Of a DNA stretch of 64,000 nt, positions 26,323-35,282 are shown one piece after another. Where the stretch lies: positions 248,001-312,000 of the forward strand of contig NZ_QNUF01000001.1 in NCBI RefSeq assembly GCF_003385455.1, given 5' to 3'. The notes under the pieces were generated by a model. That model was given only the letters and a program-made list of their open reading frames with translations. It ran no database searches and had not been told where the DNA came from. Source of the DNA: Chryseobacterium rhizosphaerae. Lineage in GTDB: Bacteria > Bacteroidota > Bacteroidia > Flavobacteriales > Weeksellaceae. The translations under genes were made by a program, and so were the position numbers. Each line of letters opens with the position of its first letter. Within the stretch, counting starts at the first letter, position 1.

Positions 26323-27795
26323 TTATTCTGGAATCCATACACTTACATTGCCTGCCGGAACGGGAAAATCTCCCCAGCCGTTTTCATCAATCAGTACTGT
26401 ATCTTCAGATCTTTTCAGCAGATCATTAAACTTTTTTCCGGCATACTGTTTTCCTATTTCCATAGGCTTGTTATAGGCTTCCTTATTACTTAGAACAACA
26501 GCACATCCCGGATGCTGATCGTCTCCTTCGCGGATCCACCCGAGACAGTTGGCATCTTCGAAATAATCCCGTTGATCACCATATGCATAATTTTTTCTTG
26601 CAGTAAGAAGTTCTTCGATGCCATCCACTTTAGGCATGAAAATTTCCTGATCATTCCCGGATCCATCTTTATCGATATAGTGAGCGCCATACAAATCAGG
26701 ATAAAATATGCAGGGATATCCGTCTTTCCGCAATAAGATCAAAGCATAGGCAATAGGTTTAAACCAGGGTTCTACCGGAGCCTCCAGGTCTTGTAAAGGT
26801 TGGGTGTCATGATTGGCAACCAGACTTACGGCATGTAGAGGATCTGCCTGGGTAAGTGTTTCATCAAAAATTCTCCGGAGATCATAAGAATCTCCTTCTT
26901 TTGAAGCATTATGAAAATTGTTCTGCAGGGAGCTATCAAAAAGGCTCATGCAGCCTTCCGTTACTTCAATATATTTCTGAAGGAGATGAAGATATCCCGG
27001 AGCCCAGTATTCACCTACAGCAAAGATATTTTTTCCTGAATTGGAACGGAGCAAAGTAATCCATTCTTTGTAAAAATCAAAAGAAATATGCTTTAAGGCA
27101 TCCAGCCTCACTCCATCAAAATCGGTCTGATCAAAATACCATTTAGCCCAATCATTAAGCTCTTCCCGCACAAAAGGATTTCGATGCTCAATGTCATTAT
27201 ACATGAGGTAATCATAATTTCCTTTCTCATCATCTATCATTTCTTCCCAGTCATTTCCATATTCAGACTGTATTTTAAAAATATGGGATTCCATACCTTC
27301 AGCATAATCCACTCCGCTGAAACACGTGAAATTCCACTCAAAATCAGAATATTTTTTTCCTCTTCCGGGAAATGTAAATTTGGTATAAGATTCTATTTCA
27401 ATAATATCAGAAATGATTTTCTCTCTGTTGTTTTCATCTACTTTTACCGCTTTAAATTTTTCAAGCTCGTCACCTCCGGCTTTATGTCCCAGAACAATAT
27501 CTACAATGATTTCTATATTGTGATTTTTGAGTGCTTTAATGGCCTTTATGTATTCATCTTTGGTACCATATTTTGTAGAGACCGTTCCTTTTTGGTCAAA
27601 TTCTCCAAGATCATAAAGATCATAGGCATCATATCCCGCAGAATAACCGCCATTGGTTCCTTTGTAGGCAGGGGGAAACCATACAGAAGTGATTCCTAGT
27701 TTTTCTAAATATCCGGCCTGTTTTTCTGCTTCTTTCCACAATTTTCCATCGCCTTCAGAATACCAGTGGAAAAACTGAATCATTGTTGGGTTCAT
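26323..27795 (-). CDS. Alpha-amylase (GH13)
   Basis: A 490-residue glycoside hydrolase of family 13 without a signal peptide, so a cytoplasmic amylase that cuts alpha-1,4-glucans such as glycogen or maltodextrins. The (beta/alpha)8 barrel starts MIQFFHWYSEGDG. The catalytic residues are Asp232 (GVRLDALKHI), Glu262 (VGEYW) and Asp330 (VANHDTQP). The length and order fit liquefying-type intracellular amylases (AmyS/AmyA-like). It is followed by DNA polymerase IV on the same strand in reverse order, 45 bp away. Its stop faces the cysteine-rich peptide gene across a terminator. Confidence 0.93.
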   Translation of the reverse strand: MNPTMIQFFHWYSEGDGKLWKEAEKQAGYLEKLGITSVWFPPAYKGTNGGYSAGYDAYDLYDLGEFDQKGTVSTKYGTKDEYIKAIKALKNHNIEIIVDIVLGHKAGGDELEKFKAVKVDENNREKIISDIIEIESYTKFTFPGRGKKYSDFEWNFTCFSGVDYAEGMESHIFKIQSEYGNDWEEMIDDEKGNYDYLMYNDIEHRNPFVREELNDWAKWYFDQTDFDGVRLDALKHISFDFYKEWITLLRSNSGKNIFAVGEYWAPGYLHLLQKYIEVTEGCMSLFDSSLQNNFHNASKEGDSYDLRRIFDETLTQADPLHAVSLVANHDTQPLQDLEAPVEPWFKPIAYALILLRKDGYPCIFYPDLYGAHYIDKDGSGNDQEIFMPKVDGIEELLTARKNYAYGDQRDYFEDANCLGWIREGDDQHPGCAVVLSNKEAYNKPMEIGKQYAGKKFNDLLKRSEDTVLIDENGWGDFPVPAGNVSVWIPE

Positions 27796-27839
27796 ATATT
27801 TGAAGATTTGGTAGATACAAGGTAACGAAAAAATATGAT

Positions 27840-28937
27840 CTATTCATTTTCGAATTCTTCAAACGGGATCTTTAGTTGAACGGAAACCAGCTTTTTTTCC
27901 TCCGTATTGAGCTGGGAGAGGGAAAGCCCCAGTAAACGGACTGCTTTATCATAAGGACGAAGTTCCCAAAGTTTTTTTCCAACACTGAAATACTGCTCCG
28001 GAGAATTGAAATAATTTTCCCGGGTAATACTTCTTGTAAAAAGAGAAAAGTCTTTGTATTTAATTTTTAATGTAAGGGTTCTTCCAAGAATATTATTTTT
28101 CTGCAAACGCTGATGAAGTTCCTCTCCGAGACTTTCCAATTTTTCATTGATCTGCTGTTCATCAAAAAGATCTTCAAAAAAAGTTCTTTCTACAGCTACA
28201 CTTTTCTGAATGCGATGAGGTTTTACCTCTGAAGTATGGATACCCCGTACCACATTGTAATAATGGGCACCTGACTTTCCAAAAAGCCTTACCAGGTCTT
28301 CCAGCGATCTTTTCTTTAAATCTTTGCCTTTGTAAATTCCTAAACTAAACATTTTGTTGGCTGTAACCTTTCCTACGCCGTAAAATTTTTCAACAGGTAA
28401 TTCCTCAAGGAAACTTTCTACTTTATCAGGATGAATGGTTTTTTGCCCATTAGGTTTATTGATATCAGAAGCTACCTTTGCCAGAAATTTATTGACTGAG
28501 ATTCCCGCAGAAGCGGTTAGTCCGGTTTCCTGAAATATTTTCTGACGAATCTCCCGGGCTATCAGATTGGCAGAATCCATCCCTTTTTTATTTTCAGTGA
28601 CATCCAGATAGGCCTCATCCAAAGATAAAGGTTCTACCAGATCTGTATATTCATGGAAAATTTCCCGGATTTTTTTTGAAATTTCTTTATACCGGGCAAA
28701 ACGTGGTGGCACAAAGATAAGATCAGGGCATTTTTCCTTTGCCGTCTTGCTGGGCATTGCCGAACGAACTCCGAATTTTCTGGCTTCATAGCTGGCTGCA
28801 GCCACAACCCCTCTATGCTGGCCTCCTACAGCAATGGCTTTGCCTTTCAGTGTAGGATTGTCATGCTGCTCTACAGAAGCATAGAATGCATCCATATCCA
28901 CATGAATAATTTTACGAAGCGGCAAAGAAAAATCCAT
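27840..28937 (-). CDS. dinB: DNA polymerase IV
   Basis: A 365-residue Y-family translesion polymerase. The metal-binding start is IIHVDMDAFYASVEQ, and the second catalytic pair is SLDEAYLD near residue 104. The helix-hairpin-helix and little-finger regions follow (FYGVGKVTANKMFSLGI, and LGRTLTLKIKYKDF). I chose the ATG at 28937 rather than 28958 because a perfect -7 box (minus TATCTTTG at 28942-28949) lies between the two, which also suggests a nearly leaderless message. A 7-bp hairpin covers the start codon. Complete, with no damage seen. Confidence 0.95.
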   Translation of the reverse strand: MDFSLPLRKIIHVDMDAFYASVEQHDNPTLKGKAIAVGGQHRGVVAAASYEARKFGVRSAMPSKTAKEKCPDLIFVPPRFARYKEISKKIREIFHEYTDLVEPLSLDEAYLDVTENKKGMDSANLIAREIRQKIFQETGLTASAGISVNKFLAKVASDINKPNGQKTIHPDKVESFLEELPVEKFYGVGKVTANKMFSLGIYKGKDLKKRSLEDLVRLFGKSGAHYYNVVRGIHTSEVKPHRIQKSVAVERTFFEDLFDEQQINEKLESLGEELHQRLQKNNILGRTLTLKIKYKDFSLFTRSITRENYFNSPEQYFSVGKKLWELRPYDKAVRLLGLSLSQLNTEEKKLVSVQLKIPFEEFENE

Positions 28938-28952
28938 ATCACAAAGATATGG
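28934..28952 (-). promoter_or_regulatory. -7 box and hairpin over the dinB start codon
   Basis: ccatatc-acaaa-gatatgg is a perfect 7-bp inverted repeat that includes the ATG at 28937. Inside it, CAAAGATA (28942-28949) is TATCTTTG on the minus strand, a full TAnnTTTG match only 4 bp from the start codon. Confidence 0.5.
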
Positions 28953-29004
28953 ATTCATTTATTTATGGTAAATTATTTATAGAAAGGAAGCTGAAGTCTT
29001 TCAG

Positions 29005-29460
29005 TTACGATTTCAGTCTCATAGTAAGTAACAGGGGCTCAAAACCAGCTTTTTCATACGCTTTGACAGCAGATTCATTTTCAGCATATACATCGAGCCT
29101 TACTTCCGTAATCCCTCTGGATGTTGACCAGCTAACCAGTTCATCCGTAATTATTTTATTGATTCCTTTTCCTCTGTATTCAGGTTTTACATACATAAAC
29201 CCCAGGTAAGCATAGCTTTTAAAATTATTATAGTCTTTTTCTGATGTTTTGATGAGAGCGTAACCTGATGCCACAATTTCATCATCGTCTTCCACAACAA
29301 TTAAAGTAGCGTCCGGTGACTTTATGAATTCATTAAGGTCGTAATAATGAATCTCACCATCAATTAATGTACTGTTAAAAGGTCGTTCTGCGAAAACTAT
29401 TCCCTGTTCAAATTCTAATAAAATCTCTAAATCCTTTTCTGTAGCTTCTCTTGTAATCAT
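29005..29460 (-). CDS. GNAT family N-acetyltransferase
   Basis: A 151-residue single-domain acetyltransferase. The acetyl-CoA-binding motif A is GFMYVKPEYRGKGINKIIT, with the R/Q-x-x-G-x-G/A signature as RGKGIN. The C-terminal DVYAENESAVKAYEKAGFEP is typical of motif B. I chose the ATG at 29460 (MITREATEKD) rather than 29499 because the family usually starts at this strand. The acceptor substrate is unknown. It lies 67 bp upstream of dinB on the same strand. Confidence 0.9.
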   Translation of the reverse strand: MITREATEKDLEILLEFEQGIVFAERPFNSTLIDGEIHYYDLNEFIKSPDATLIVVEDDDEIVASGYALIKTSEKDYNNFKSYAYLGFMYVKPEYRGKGINKIITDELVSWSTSRGITEVRLDVYAENESAVKAYEKAGFEPLLLTMRLKS

Positions 29461-29544
29461 GGTATAAATGGTTGAATATTTTAATACATAGTGTATCAAA
29501 AATCTTTTATTTTCTAAACTTTTGAGGGTAAAAAAGAATGATAA

Positions 29545-30060
29545 TTATTGTAAAAGATGATTGATGGTCTGCTGAATTTCCGGGTCTTCCGGAGAGATCG
29601 CATAATATTTTGCGATGGACGATTTCTGATCAATAACCATATATCGTGGAATCCAGTTAAGGTCCACATAATTATTGAAATCATTTTTCCACCCTGAAGC
29701 AAACCAATAATTGTTTTTGTCTTTCATATTGAATCTGACAAGACTTTTATCAAAACCTTCTTTTGATCTTTCTAATGATAAGAATACAAAATCTACGTTC
29801 GGATTATTTTTTTCTAAGACCTCGGCTTTTGGAAGTGCTTGTAAACAGTCTCTGCACCATCCTGCCCAAAAGTCAATGACTAAAACTTTTCCTTTATGCT
29901 GATCAAGAATCTGCTGAACCGTGATGCTTTTTCCTTCTTCATCTTCCAGTTTCTGCTGTAACGCTTCTTTGGAAAATCCTGTTTTAAGGGCTGTAGGTAC
30001 TTTTTGTGAATAACTTAATCCAAAAATACCTACCATAAAAATTACTAACAACTTTCTCAT
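29545..30060 (-). CDS. Periplasmic thioredoxin-like (TlpA/ResA-type) protein
   Basis: A 171-residue exported redoxin with a signal peptide ending SYSQ (about 19). The redox motif is WCRDC (Cys69, Cys72) in VIDFWAGWCRDCLQALPK, followed by the cis-Pro loop WIPRYMVID. This is a thioredoxin fold of the TlpA/ResA branch, which reduces disulfides or supports cytochrome maturation in the periplasm. A -7 box on the minus strand (30081-30088) gives a leader of about 15-20 bases for the start at 30060. An ATG at 30075 is possible but would be leaderless. Confidence 0.88.
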   Translation of the reverse strand: MRKLLVIFMVGIFGLSYSQKVPTALKTGFSKEALQQKLEDEEGKSITVQQILDQHKGKVLVIDFWAGWCRDCLQALPKAEVLEKNNPNVDFVFLSLERSKEGFDKSLVRFNMKDKNNYWFASGWKNDFNNYVDLNWIPRYMVIDQKSSIAKYYAISPEDPEIQQTINHLLQ

Positions 30061-30080
30061 TTCTGACAATTTCATTTATA

Positions 30081-30088
30081 CAAATCTA
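30081..30088 (-). promoter_or_regulatory. Candidate -7 box for the thioredoxin-like gene
   Basis: CAAATCTA on plus is TAGATTTG on minus, a TAnnTTTG match 20 bp upstream of the ATG at 30060. Confidence 0.45.
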
Positions 30089-30212
30089 ATCAATGAAATG
30101 CAATTGATAATTGATTTTTCATGAATTAGGAAAAATTTATAATATTGATAATTTCTATGGATTTCAAACATACAGGCCGGAGTTATGGATCATCCGATCA
30201 AATCTTTGATGG

Positions 30213-31028
30213 TTACTGATACGTTTTAATTAAGCCTTTCACAACAGCAATTACATTAGGCATTGCTGTATTGGCTGCATTCAGTACTTCTTCGTGAGAA
30301 ACGGAAAGGGCAATGTCAGGTCCGCCAAGATCTGTAATGACAGACATACAGAATACATCCATCCCCATGTGTCTGGCAACAATAACTTCGGGTACAGTAC
30401 TCATTCCTACCATATCACCGCCAATAGCCTTAATCATACCGTATTCGGCCGGGGTTTCAAAAGTTGGCCCCTGCAGGGCTACATATATCCCCTGATGGAT
30501 CTTAATATTATTTTCAGAAGCAGCCTGCTCAGCCACCCTGATCATTTCTTTATTGTAAGGCTCGCTCATATCTACAAAACGTGGCCCAAGCTCATCTATA
30601 TTTTTACCCCGAAGCGGATGTTCGGGCATCATATTGATATGATCTTTTAAAATAACAATATCTGCAACACTGTAAGCAGGGTTTACCCCACCACAGGCAT
30701 TGGAAAGGATAAGATTTTGAATTCCCAACAAATGAAAAACCCTGATCGGGAAAGTTACTGTTTCCATAGAATGCCCTTCATAATAATGAAAACGGCCACT
30801 CATCATCAGTACTTTCTTTCCTTCCAGTATTCCATAGATCAGCTTTCCGGTATGTCCTGCTACCGTAGTTTGTGGGAAATTTGGGATGTCTTTATACTCT
30901 AAAACATGGATGGGCTCTACTTCATTCTGTAGTTTTCCCAGTCCTGAACCTAAAACAACCGCAAAGTCAGGGGTATCCTGAATGATATTTTTGATGAAAT
31001 CTGCGGTCTCCTTAATATTTTTTAACAT
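30213..31028 (-). CDS. Purine-nucleoside phosphorylase
   Basis: A 271-residue trimeric-type PNP that splits inosine and guanosine with phosphate in purine salvage. The phosphate-binding start VVLGSGLGKLQNEV is followed by VAGHTGKLIYG, then LSNACGGVNPAY, and the base-binding region GPTFETPAEYGMIKAIGGDMVGMST. I chose the ATG at 31028 (MLKNIKETAD); it begins 17 bp inside the 3' end of lpxK, so the two are translationally linked. The longer frame from 31115 lies wholly in lpxK sequence and looks artificial. Confidence 0.95.
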   Translation of the reverse strand: MLKNIKETADFIKNIIQDTPDFAVVLGSGLGKLQNEVEPIHVLEYKDIPNFPQTTVAGHTGKLIYGILEGKKVLMMSGRFHYYEGHSMETVTFPIRVFHLLGIQNLILSNACGGVNPAYSVADIVILKDHINMMPEHPLRGKNIDELGPRFVDMSEPYNKEMIRVAEQAASENNIKIHQGIYVALQGPTFETPAEYGMIKAIGGDMVGMSTVPEVIVARHMGMDVFCMSVITDLGGPDIALSVSHEEVLNAANTAMPNVIAVVKGLIKTYQ

Positions 31029-32037
31029 AATCCAAGATGATTTGATCGAATTCCTCCTTTTTATCAATAAGAACATTGATAGGCCAGTAGTAAACAATAT
31101 CTCTAAGGTAGTCAAAAGTTTTCAGACGTACATAATCTTTCTCTGTGGTTAATATCAGTTTATATTCCCCTAATTTTTTGTACTCTGCAACGATTTTTTT
31201 TATATCATCGTCTGTAAAGTTATGGTGATCTCTGAATTTTAGATGTTTTACTCTTTTTGAGAATTTTGCAAGGTGCTCCAGCAGTGGTTTAGGATTGGCA
31301 ATTCCCGTAATCAGTAAGATATCATAATAGTTCAGGTTATTGTCAGGAAGCATTTTCTCTTTTCCGTATACATTTTCGTCGTACCCGATGGATGAGAAGA
31401 ATACTTTCTGATTATAAGAAGGTCTGATTCTTGAGATATAATAGCGTTTTGTTTCTTCAGTAAGTTCGTCAGGACATTTGCTGACCATAATGATATCTGC
31501 TCTTCTAACTCCTGCTCTGGATTCTCTCAGGTCTCCGGCAGGAAGAAGGTAGTCCTTAAAATAAGGATCATTAAAGTCTGTCATCAGAATATTAAACCCG
31601 GCTTTGATAGCCCTGTGCTGTAAGGCATCATCCAATACCAGTACATTAAGGTCCATATCTTCGATCACTTTTTTGGCTCCGGGAACTCTTTCTTCTGAAA
31701 CAGCAATGACAAAACGGTTTTTGAAACGTTCAAAAAGCTGCATTGCTTCATCGCCCACCATCTTATAATTACTTTCATAATTGGTGACCTCATATCCTTT
31801 GGTCAGTCTTCCGTAACCTCTGGAGAGGACTCCCGTTCTGTAGTGTTTGGATAAAAACTGGGCAAGATACATCACCATCGGCGACTTTCCACTTCCGCCC
31901 ACGGAGAGATTCCCGACATTGATTATCGGAGTCTTGAATTTTGTCGACTTAAAAATCCCTAAATCATACATTGTGTTTCGGATACCCGTTACCAAATGAT
32001 AACCGAGGGAAAAAGGATAAAGGTACCATCTTTTCAT
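31012..32037 (-). CDS. lpxK: Tetraacyldisaccharide 4'-kinase
   Basis: A 341-residue lipid A biosynthesis kinase that phosphorylates the 4' position of the disaccharide at the inner membrane. The phosphate-binding loop GGSGKSP is at residues 47-53, preceded by VGNLSV; LSRGYGR and VLDDALQHR are further LpxK hallmarks. The N-terminus MKRWYLYPFSLGYHLV is the amphipathic membrane-associating segment. It overlaps PNP by 17 bp. A minus-strand -7 box at 32045-32052 is only 7 bp from the ATG, which predicts a very short or absent leader. Confidence 0.96.
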   Translation of the reverse strand: MKRWYLYPFSLGYHLVTGIRNTMYDLGIFKSTKFKTPIINVGNLSVGGSGKSPMVMYLAQFLSKHYRTGVLSRGYGRLTKGYEVTNYESNYKMVGDEAMQLFERFKNRFVIAVSEERVPGAKKVIEDMDLNVLVLDDALQHRAIKAGFNILMTDFNDPYFKDYLLPAGDLRESRAGVRRADIIMVSKCPDELTEETKRYYISRIRPSYNQKVFFSSIGYDENVYGKEKMLPDNNLNYYDILLITGIANPKPLLEHLAKFSKRVKHLKFRDHHNFTDDDIKKIVAEYKKLGEYKLILTTEKDYVRLKTFDYLRDIVYYWPINVLIDKKEEFDQIILDYVKKY

Positions 32038-32044
32038 ACGATTG

Positions 32045-32052
32045 CAAAAATA
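32045..32052 (-). promoter_or_regulatory. Candidate -7 box for lpxK (near-leaderless)
   Basis: CAAAAATA on plus is TATTTTTG on minus. It ends 7 bp from the lpxK ATG at 32037. Confidence 0.45.
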
Positions 32053-32119
32053 GGAATTTTCATAAGGATTGTTGTCATATTCTCAAAGACTTTTCAACAA
32101 ATATTTCGTTAAATTAAAG

Positions 32120-32127
32120 TATTTTTG
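32120..32127 (+). promoter_or_regulatory. Candidate -7 box for truA
   Basis: TATTTTTG fits TAnnTTTG and ends 18 bp before the TTG start at 32146. It overlaps the alternative TTG at 32125, which argues against that earlier start. Confidence 0.5.
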
Positions 32128-32145
32128 CGGAGTTATTATACTACA

Positions 32146-32877
32146 TTGAGATACTTTATTGAATTTTCTTACAACGGAAAGAATTATTTCGGCTACCAGA
32201 TACAGCCGGATGCTATTTCTGTACAAGAAGAACTGGAAAAAGCACTTTCCACCATTTTAAGGGAAGAAATTAAAACTACGGGGGCCGGAAGAACAGATAC
32301 GGGAGTTCATGCCAAAAAAATATTTGCCCATTTTGATACGGAACAGGAACTGAATGATCAGTTTCCAAGGAGACTGAACGGTTTTCTTCCTCCTGATATT
32401 TCTATTAAAAAGATTTTCCAGGTGAAGGATGATTTTCATGCCCGTTTTGATGCTACCTACAGAACCTATGAATATTATATTTCTTTGGAAAAAAATCCAT
32501 TCACTCAGGAATCCGCCTGGCAGCACTGGAAAAGATCATTGGATATCGATAAAATGAATGAGGCTTGTAAGATTTTATTTGAATATGAGGATTTTACGAG
32601 TTTCGCAAAATTAAAAACAGATAACAAAACCAATATCTGCAAAATGTATAAAGCGGAATGGGAGCAGGTAGGATCAGAACTGAAATTTACGGTTTCTGCC
32701 AATCGTTTTCTAAGAAATATGGTTCGGGCTATTGTAGGAACTATGGTAGAAATTGGGGTAGGAAAACTGAAACCTGAAGATCTTCGTAAGGTTATTGAAG
32801 ATAAAAACCGTAATGCGGCAGGCACATCAGCACCGGCTCATGGTCTGTATTTGGTAGATGTAGGCTACGAATTTTAA
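32146..32877 (+). CDS. truA: tRNA pseudouridine synthase A (TTG start)
   Basis: A 243-residue synthase that converts uridines 38-40 of tRNA anticodon stems to pseudouridine. The catalytic Asp51 is in GAGRTDTGVHA, and RFDATYRTYEYYI and NRFLRNMVRAIVGTM are further family blocks. The usual N-terminus MRYFIEFSYNGKNYFGYQ begins at a TTG codon (32146); no ATG is available in frame, and the upstream TTG at 32125 lies in the promoter. It is divergent from lpxK. A small membrane protein gene follows after 27 bp. Confidence 0.95.
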   Translation: MRYFIEFSYNGKNYFGYQIQPDAISVQEELEKALSTILREEIKTTGAGRTDTGVHAKKIFAHFDTEQELNDQFPRRLNGFLPPDISIKKIFQVKDDFHARFDATYRTYEYYISLEKNPFTQESAWQHWKRSLDIDKMNEACKILFEYEDFTSFAKLKTDNKTNICKMYKAEWEQVGSELKFTVSANRFLRNMVRAIVGTMVEIGVGKLKPEDLRKVIEDKNRNAAGTSAPAHGLYLVDVGYEF

Positions 32878-32904
32878 ATAAAAAAACTAAAAAACAAAAT
32901 AACC

Positions 32905-33258
32905 ATGTTATCAATTTTTATACTTATTGGTGCTTATCGGTATTATGCACAATTAGCCGAGAGATTTGGAAAAACCAAATGGCATTTCGGCCTTTTAGCG
33001 ATAGGAATTTATTTGGGAAGCCAGATTGTTTTAGGAGTGGCATATGGGGTTTATAAAGGACTTACAGATCCTGCTGCTTTGGAAGATGTAAACTATACTG
33101 GTTTTTCTTTGGTCAATATGATTGGCTGGGTGATTTCTATTGCTGCAGTATGGGGTATTTATCAGCTTCTTGAGAAGAAATTCATGAAAGAAAATCTTCA
33201 AAAACCTTCAATTGAAATAGAAAAAATAGGGGAGGTATCTGAAAGTCAGCAAAACTAG
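32905..33258 (+). CDS. Small conserved membrane protein, function unknown
   Basis: A 117-residue protein with a hydrophobic N-terminus (MLSIFILIGAYRYYAQLAE), a second hydrophobic helix near 26-47 (HFGLLAIGIYLGSQIVLGVAYG) interrupted only by glycines, and a third near 70-88 (LVNMIGWVISIAAVWGIYQ). A charged C-terminal tail follows. I do not recognise a named family. It follows truA by 27 bp and is probably co-transcribed. The 174-bp gap after it holds only the promoter of the ABC exporter. Confidence 0.75.
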   Translation: MLSIFILIGAYRYYAQLAERFGKTKWHFGLLAIGIYLGSQIVLGVAYGVYKGLTDPAALEDVNYTGFSLVNMIGWVISIAAVWGIYQLLEKKFMKENLQKPSIEIEKIGEVSESQQN

Positions 33259-33385
33259 GGAGCTATACAAAAGGCTGTGATCCATAAAAAAACAGACGAA
33301 AGATATTCATACTGTAAATGATAGGTATCTGAAATTTTCTATTAGGATTTGTAAAAGTTCTGAAGCCAGTCCAATTATAAAGTCT

Positions 33386-33393
33386 TATTTTTG
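33386..33393 (+). promoter_or_regulatory. Candidate -7 box for the ABC exporter
   Basis: TATTTTTG fits TAnnTTTG and ends 39 bp before the ATG at 33433. Confidence 0.45.
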
Positions 33394-33432
33394 CATAGAA
33401 TTTTATTTTAATTCTTTTCTTCTATTCGTACA

Positions 33433-35178
33433 ATGAAAAAACAAGATACCTGGGGAATTATAAAAAGATTGTTCTTTATTGGAATGAAATTTCGTTCTTG
33501 GTTCATTCTTACCTTAATAATTTCTGTCATACTTTCAATTGTTTCTACTTACAGGCCATATCTTACCATGGAAGTGGTGGATAATGATATTACAAAATTG
33601 CAGGATAAAGCTGTAATGATGAAGCATATCTACATTTTGGTGGGATTGGTATTCGCAGAAACTGTTTTAAACTTCTTCTTAGTTTATTTTTCAAATTTTA
33701 TCTCACAAAATGTAATTCGGGATATCAGGGAAAGGCTATATGCCAAGCTGATCTATTTCAGAACTTCATTTTTTGATAAAACACCTATCGGACAGTTGGT
33801 GACCCGTGCTGTAGGGGATGTTGAAACGATTGCAACGGTATATACAGACGGTTTCCTGATGGTTTTCGGAGATATTCTGAGGATTGTCTTTGTATTGATC
33901 ATGATGTTCAGCACTAATGTGCATTTAAGTTATATCACTTTGGCTATTTTACCTTTAATGGTTATCATTACAAGGTTTTTCCAGAAAAGACTTAAAAAAG
34001 CATTTGGAGATGAAAGAAACTGGACTGCAAATCAAAACTCTTTTGTTCAGGAAAGATTGGCCGGAATGCCCATTATACAGGTATTCAACAGACAGGAATC
34101 TGAATTTAAAAAATTCGATAGTATTAATATTACCCTGAAAGAAGCATTGTTGAGAACGGTTTTTATCTTCTCATTATTCTTTCCGGTTGTAGAGCTTATT
34201 TCTTCTCTTTTTATAGGATTTATCCTATTTTACGGAGGGTATATTACGATCAGTGCGGGGGTTGTTATTGCCTTTATTCAATATATTTCAATGCTGATCC
34301 GTCCGTTAAGACAGATCGCGGACCGTTTTAATAATATCCAGAGAGGTATTGTAGGAGCGGAAAGAGTATTGGGGCTGATGGATGAGGAAAACTCAATGCC
34401 TAATAACGGGACTGTAAAAAAAGATCATTTCGCCGGTAAAATTGAATTTCATGATGTACGTTTTGCTTATGATGAGAAACAGGAAGTCCTTAAGGGTATT
34501 GACTTTAAAGTAAATCCTGGAGAGACAGTAGCTATTGTAGGGGCGACGGGAGCTGGAAAATCTACGATTATCAGCCTGATCACAAGATTGTATGATATCA
34601 ATTCAGGAAAGATACTTATTGATGATGTAGACCTTAAAGATTATGAGCTTTATAATTTAAGAAGTCATATTGGAGTTGTACTGCAGGATGTCTTCCTTTT
34701 CCATGGAAGTATTTTTGAAAACCTTGCCTTTGGTGATGACAGTATTACACTGGATAAAATAAAAGAAGGAGCAAAAGAAATTGAAGTTGATCAGTTTATA
34801 GAGCAGCTGCCTGGCGGATATGATTATGTAGTAAGCGAGAGAGGTTCCTCTATTTCTTTAGGGCAGAGACAATTATTATCTTTCCTTAGAGCTTATTTAT
34901 CAGATCCTAAAATTCTGATTCTCGATGAAGCAACATCTTCCATTGACCATGAAAGTGAAAAGCTTATCCAGAAGGCTACAGAAAAAATTACAAAAAACAG
35001 AACGTCAATCATTATAGCACACAGACTTTCCACTATTGAAAAGGCAGATAAGATTATTGTCATGGAGCATGGTAAAATTGTGGAAGAAGGAACACATCTT
35101 GATCTGTTGGATAAAAACGGATATTATGCTACGCTTTACAAAGCCCAGCTGCGTCATGAGGTAGAAGCGGAGTCATAA
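33433..35178 (+). CDS. ABC transporter, fused permease and ATPase (exporter type)
   Basis: A 581-residue half-transporter of the type IV exporter (MsbA/LmrA-like) fold. Six membrane helices span about 20-310. The nucleotide-binding domain has Walker A GATGAGKST at 370-378, the Q-loop near VVLQDVFLFHG, signature SLGQRQ at 475-480 (the family C-loop usually reads SGGQ, here SLGQ), and Walker B ILILDEATSSID, followed by the H-loop in IIAHRLST. It works as a homodimer or with a partner to export lipids, peptides or drugs. The substrate is unknown. A single gene with a strong hairpin behind it. Confidence 0.93.
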   Translation: MKKQDTWGIIKRLFFIGMKFRSWFILTLIISVILSIVSTYRPYLTMEVVDNDITKLQDKAVMMKHIYILVGLVFAETVLNFFLVYFSNFISQNVIRDIRERLYAKLIYFRTSFFDKTPIGQLVTRAVGDVETIATVYTDGFLMVFGDILRIVFVLIMMFSTNVHLSYITLAILPLMVIITRFFQKRLKKAFGDERNWTANQNSFVQERLAGMPIIQVFNRQESEFKKFDSINITLKEALLRTVFIFSLFFPVVELISSLFIGFILFYGGYITISAGVVIAFIQYISMLIRPLRQIADRFNNIQRGIVGAERVLGLMDEENSMPNNGTVKKDHFAGKIEFHDVRFAYDEKQEVLKGIDFKVNPGETVAIVGATGAGKSTIISLITRLYDINSGKILIDDVDLKDYELYNLRSHIGVVLQDVFLFHGSIFENLAFGDDSITLDKIKEGAKEIEVDQFIEQLPGGYDYVVSERGSSISLGQRQLLSFLRAYLSDPKILILDEATSSIDHESEKLIQKATEKITKNRTSIIIAHRLSTIEKADKIIVMEHGKIVEEGTHLDLLDKNGYYATLYKAQLRHEVEAES

Positions 35179-35220
35179 ACCCAGTACAAAGTATAATTGC
35201 TGTTTTTAAAACTAATATAA

Positions 35221-35261
35221 AGTAAGGCCCGAGAAAATCTTTGATTTTCTCGGGCCTTACT
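35221..35261. terminator. 19-bp perfect hairpin between convergent genes
   Basis: Arms 35221-35239 and 35243-35261 (agtaaggcccgag... and its complement) around a ttt loop. No T-run follows. It lies between the ABC exporter stop and the methyltransferase stop. Confidence 0.85.
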
Positions 35262-35282
35262 CATAAATAGAACAATGTGTTT

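Noticed and set aside
27184..27699. 171-codon open frame on the plus strand inside the amylase gene
   Set aside because: The opposite strand encodes the conserved GH13 barrel; the plus-strand product is Phe/Ile-rich shadow sequence.
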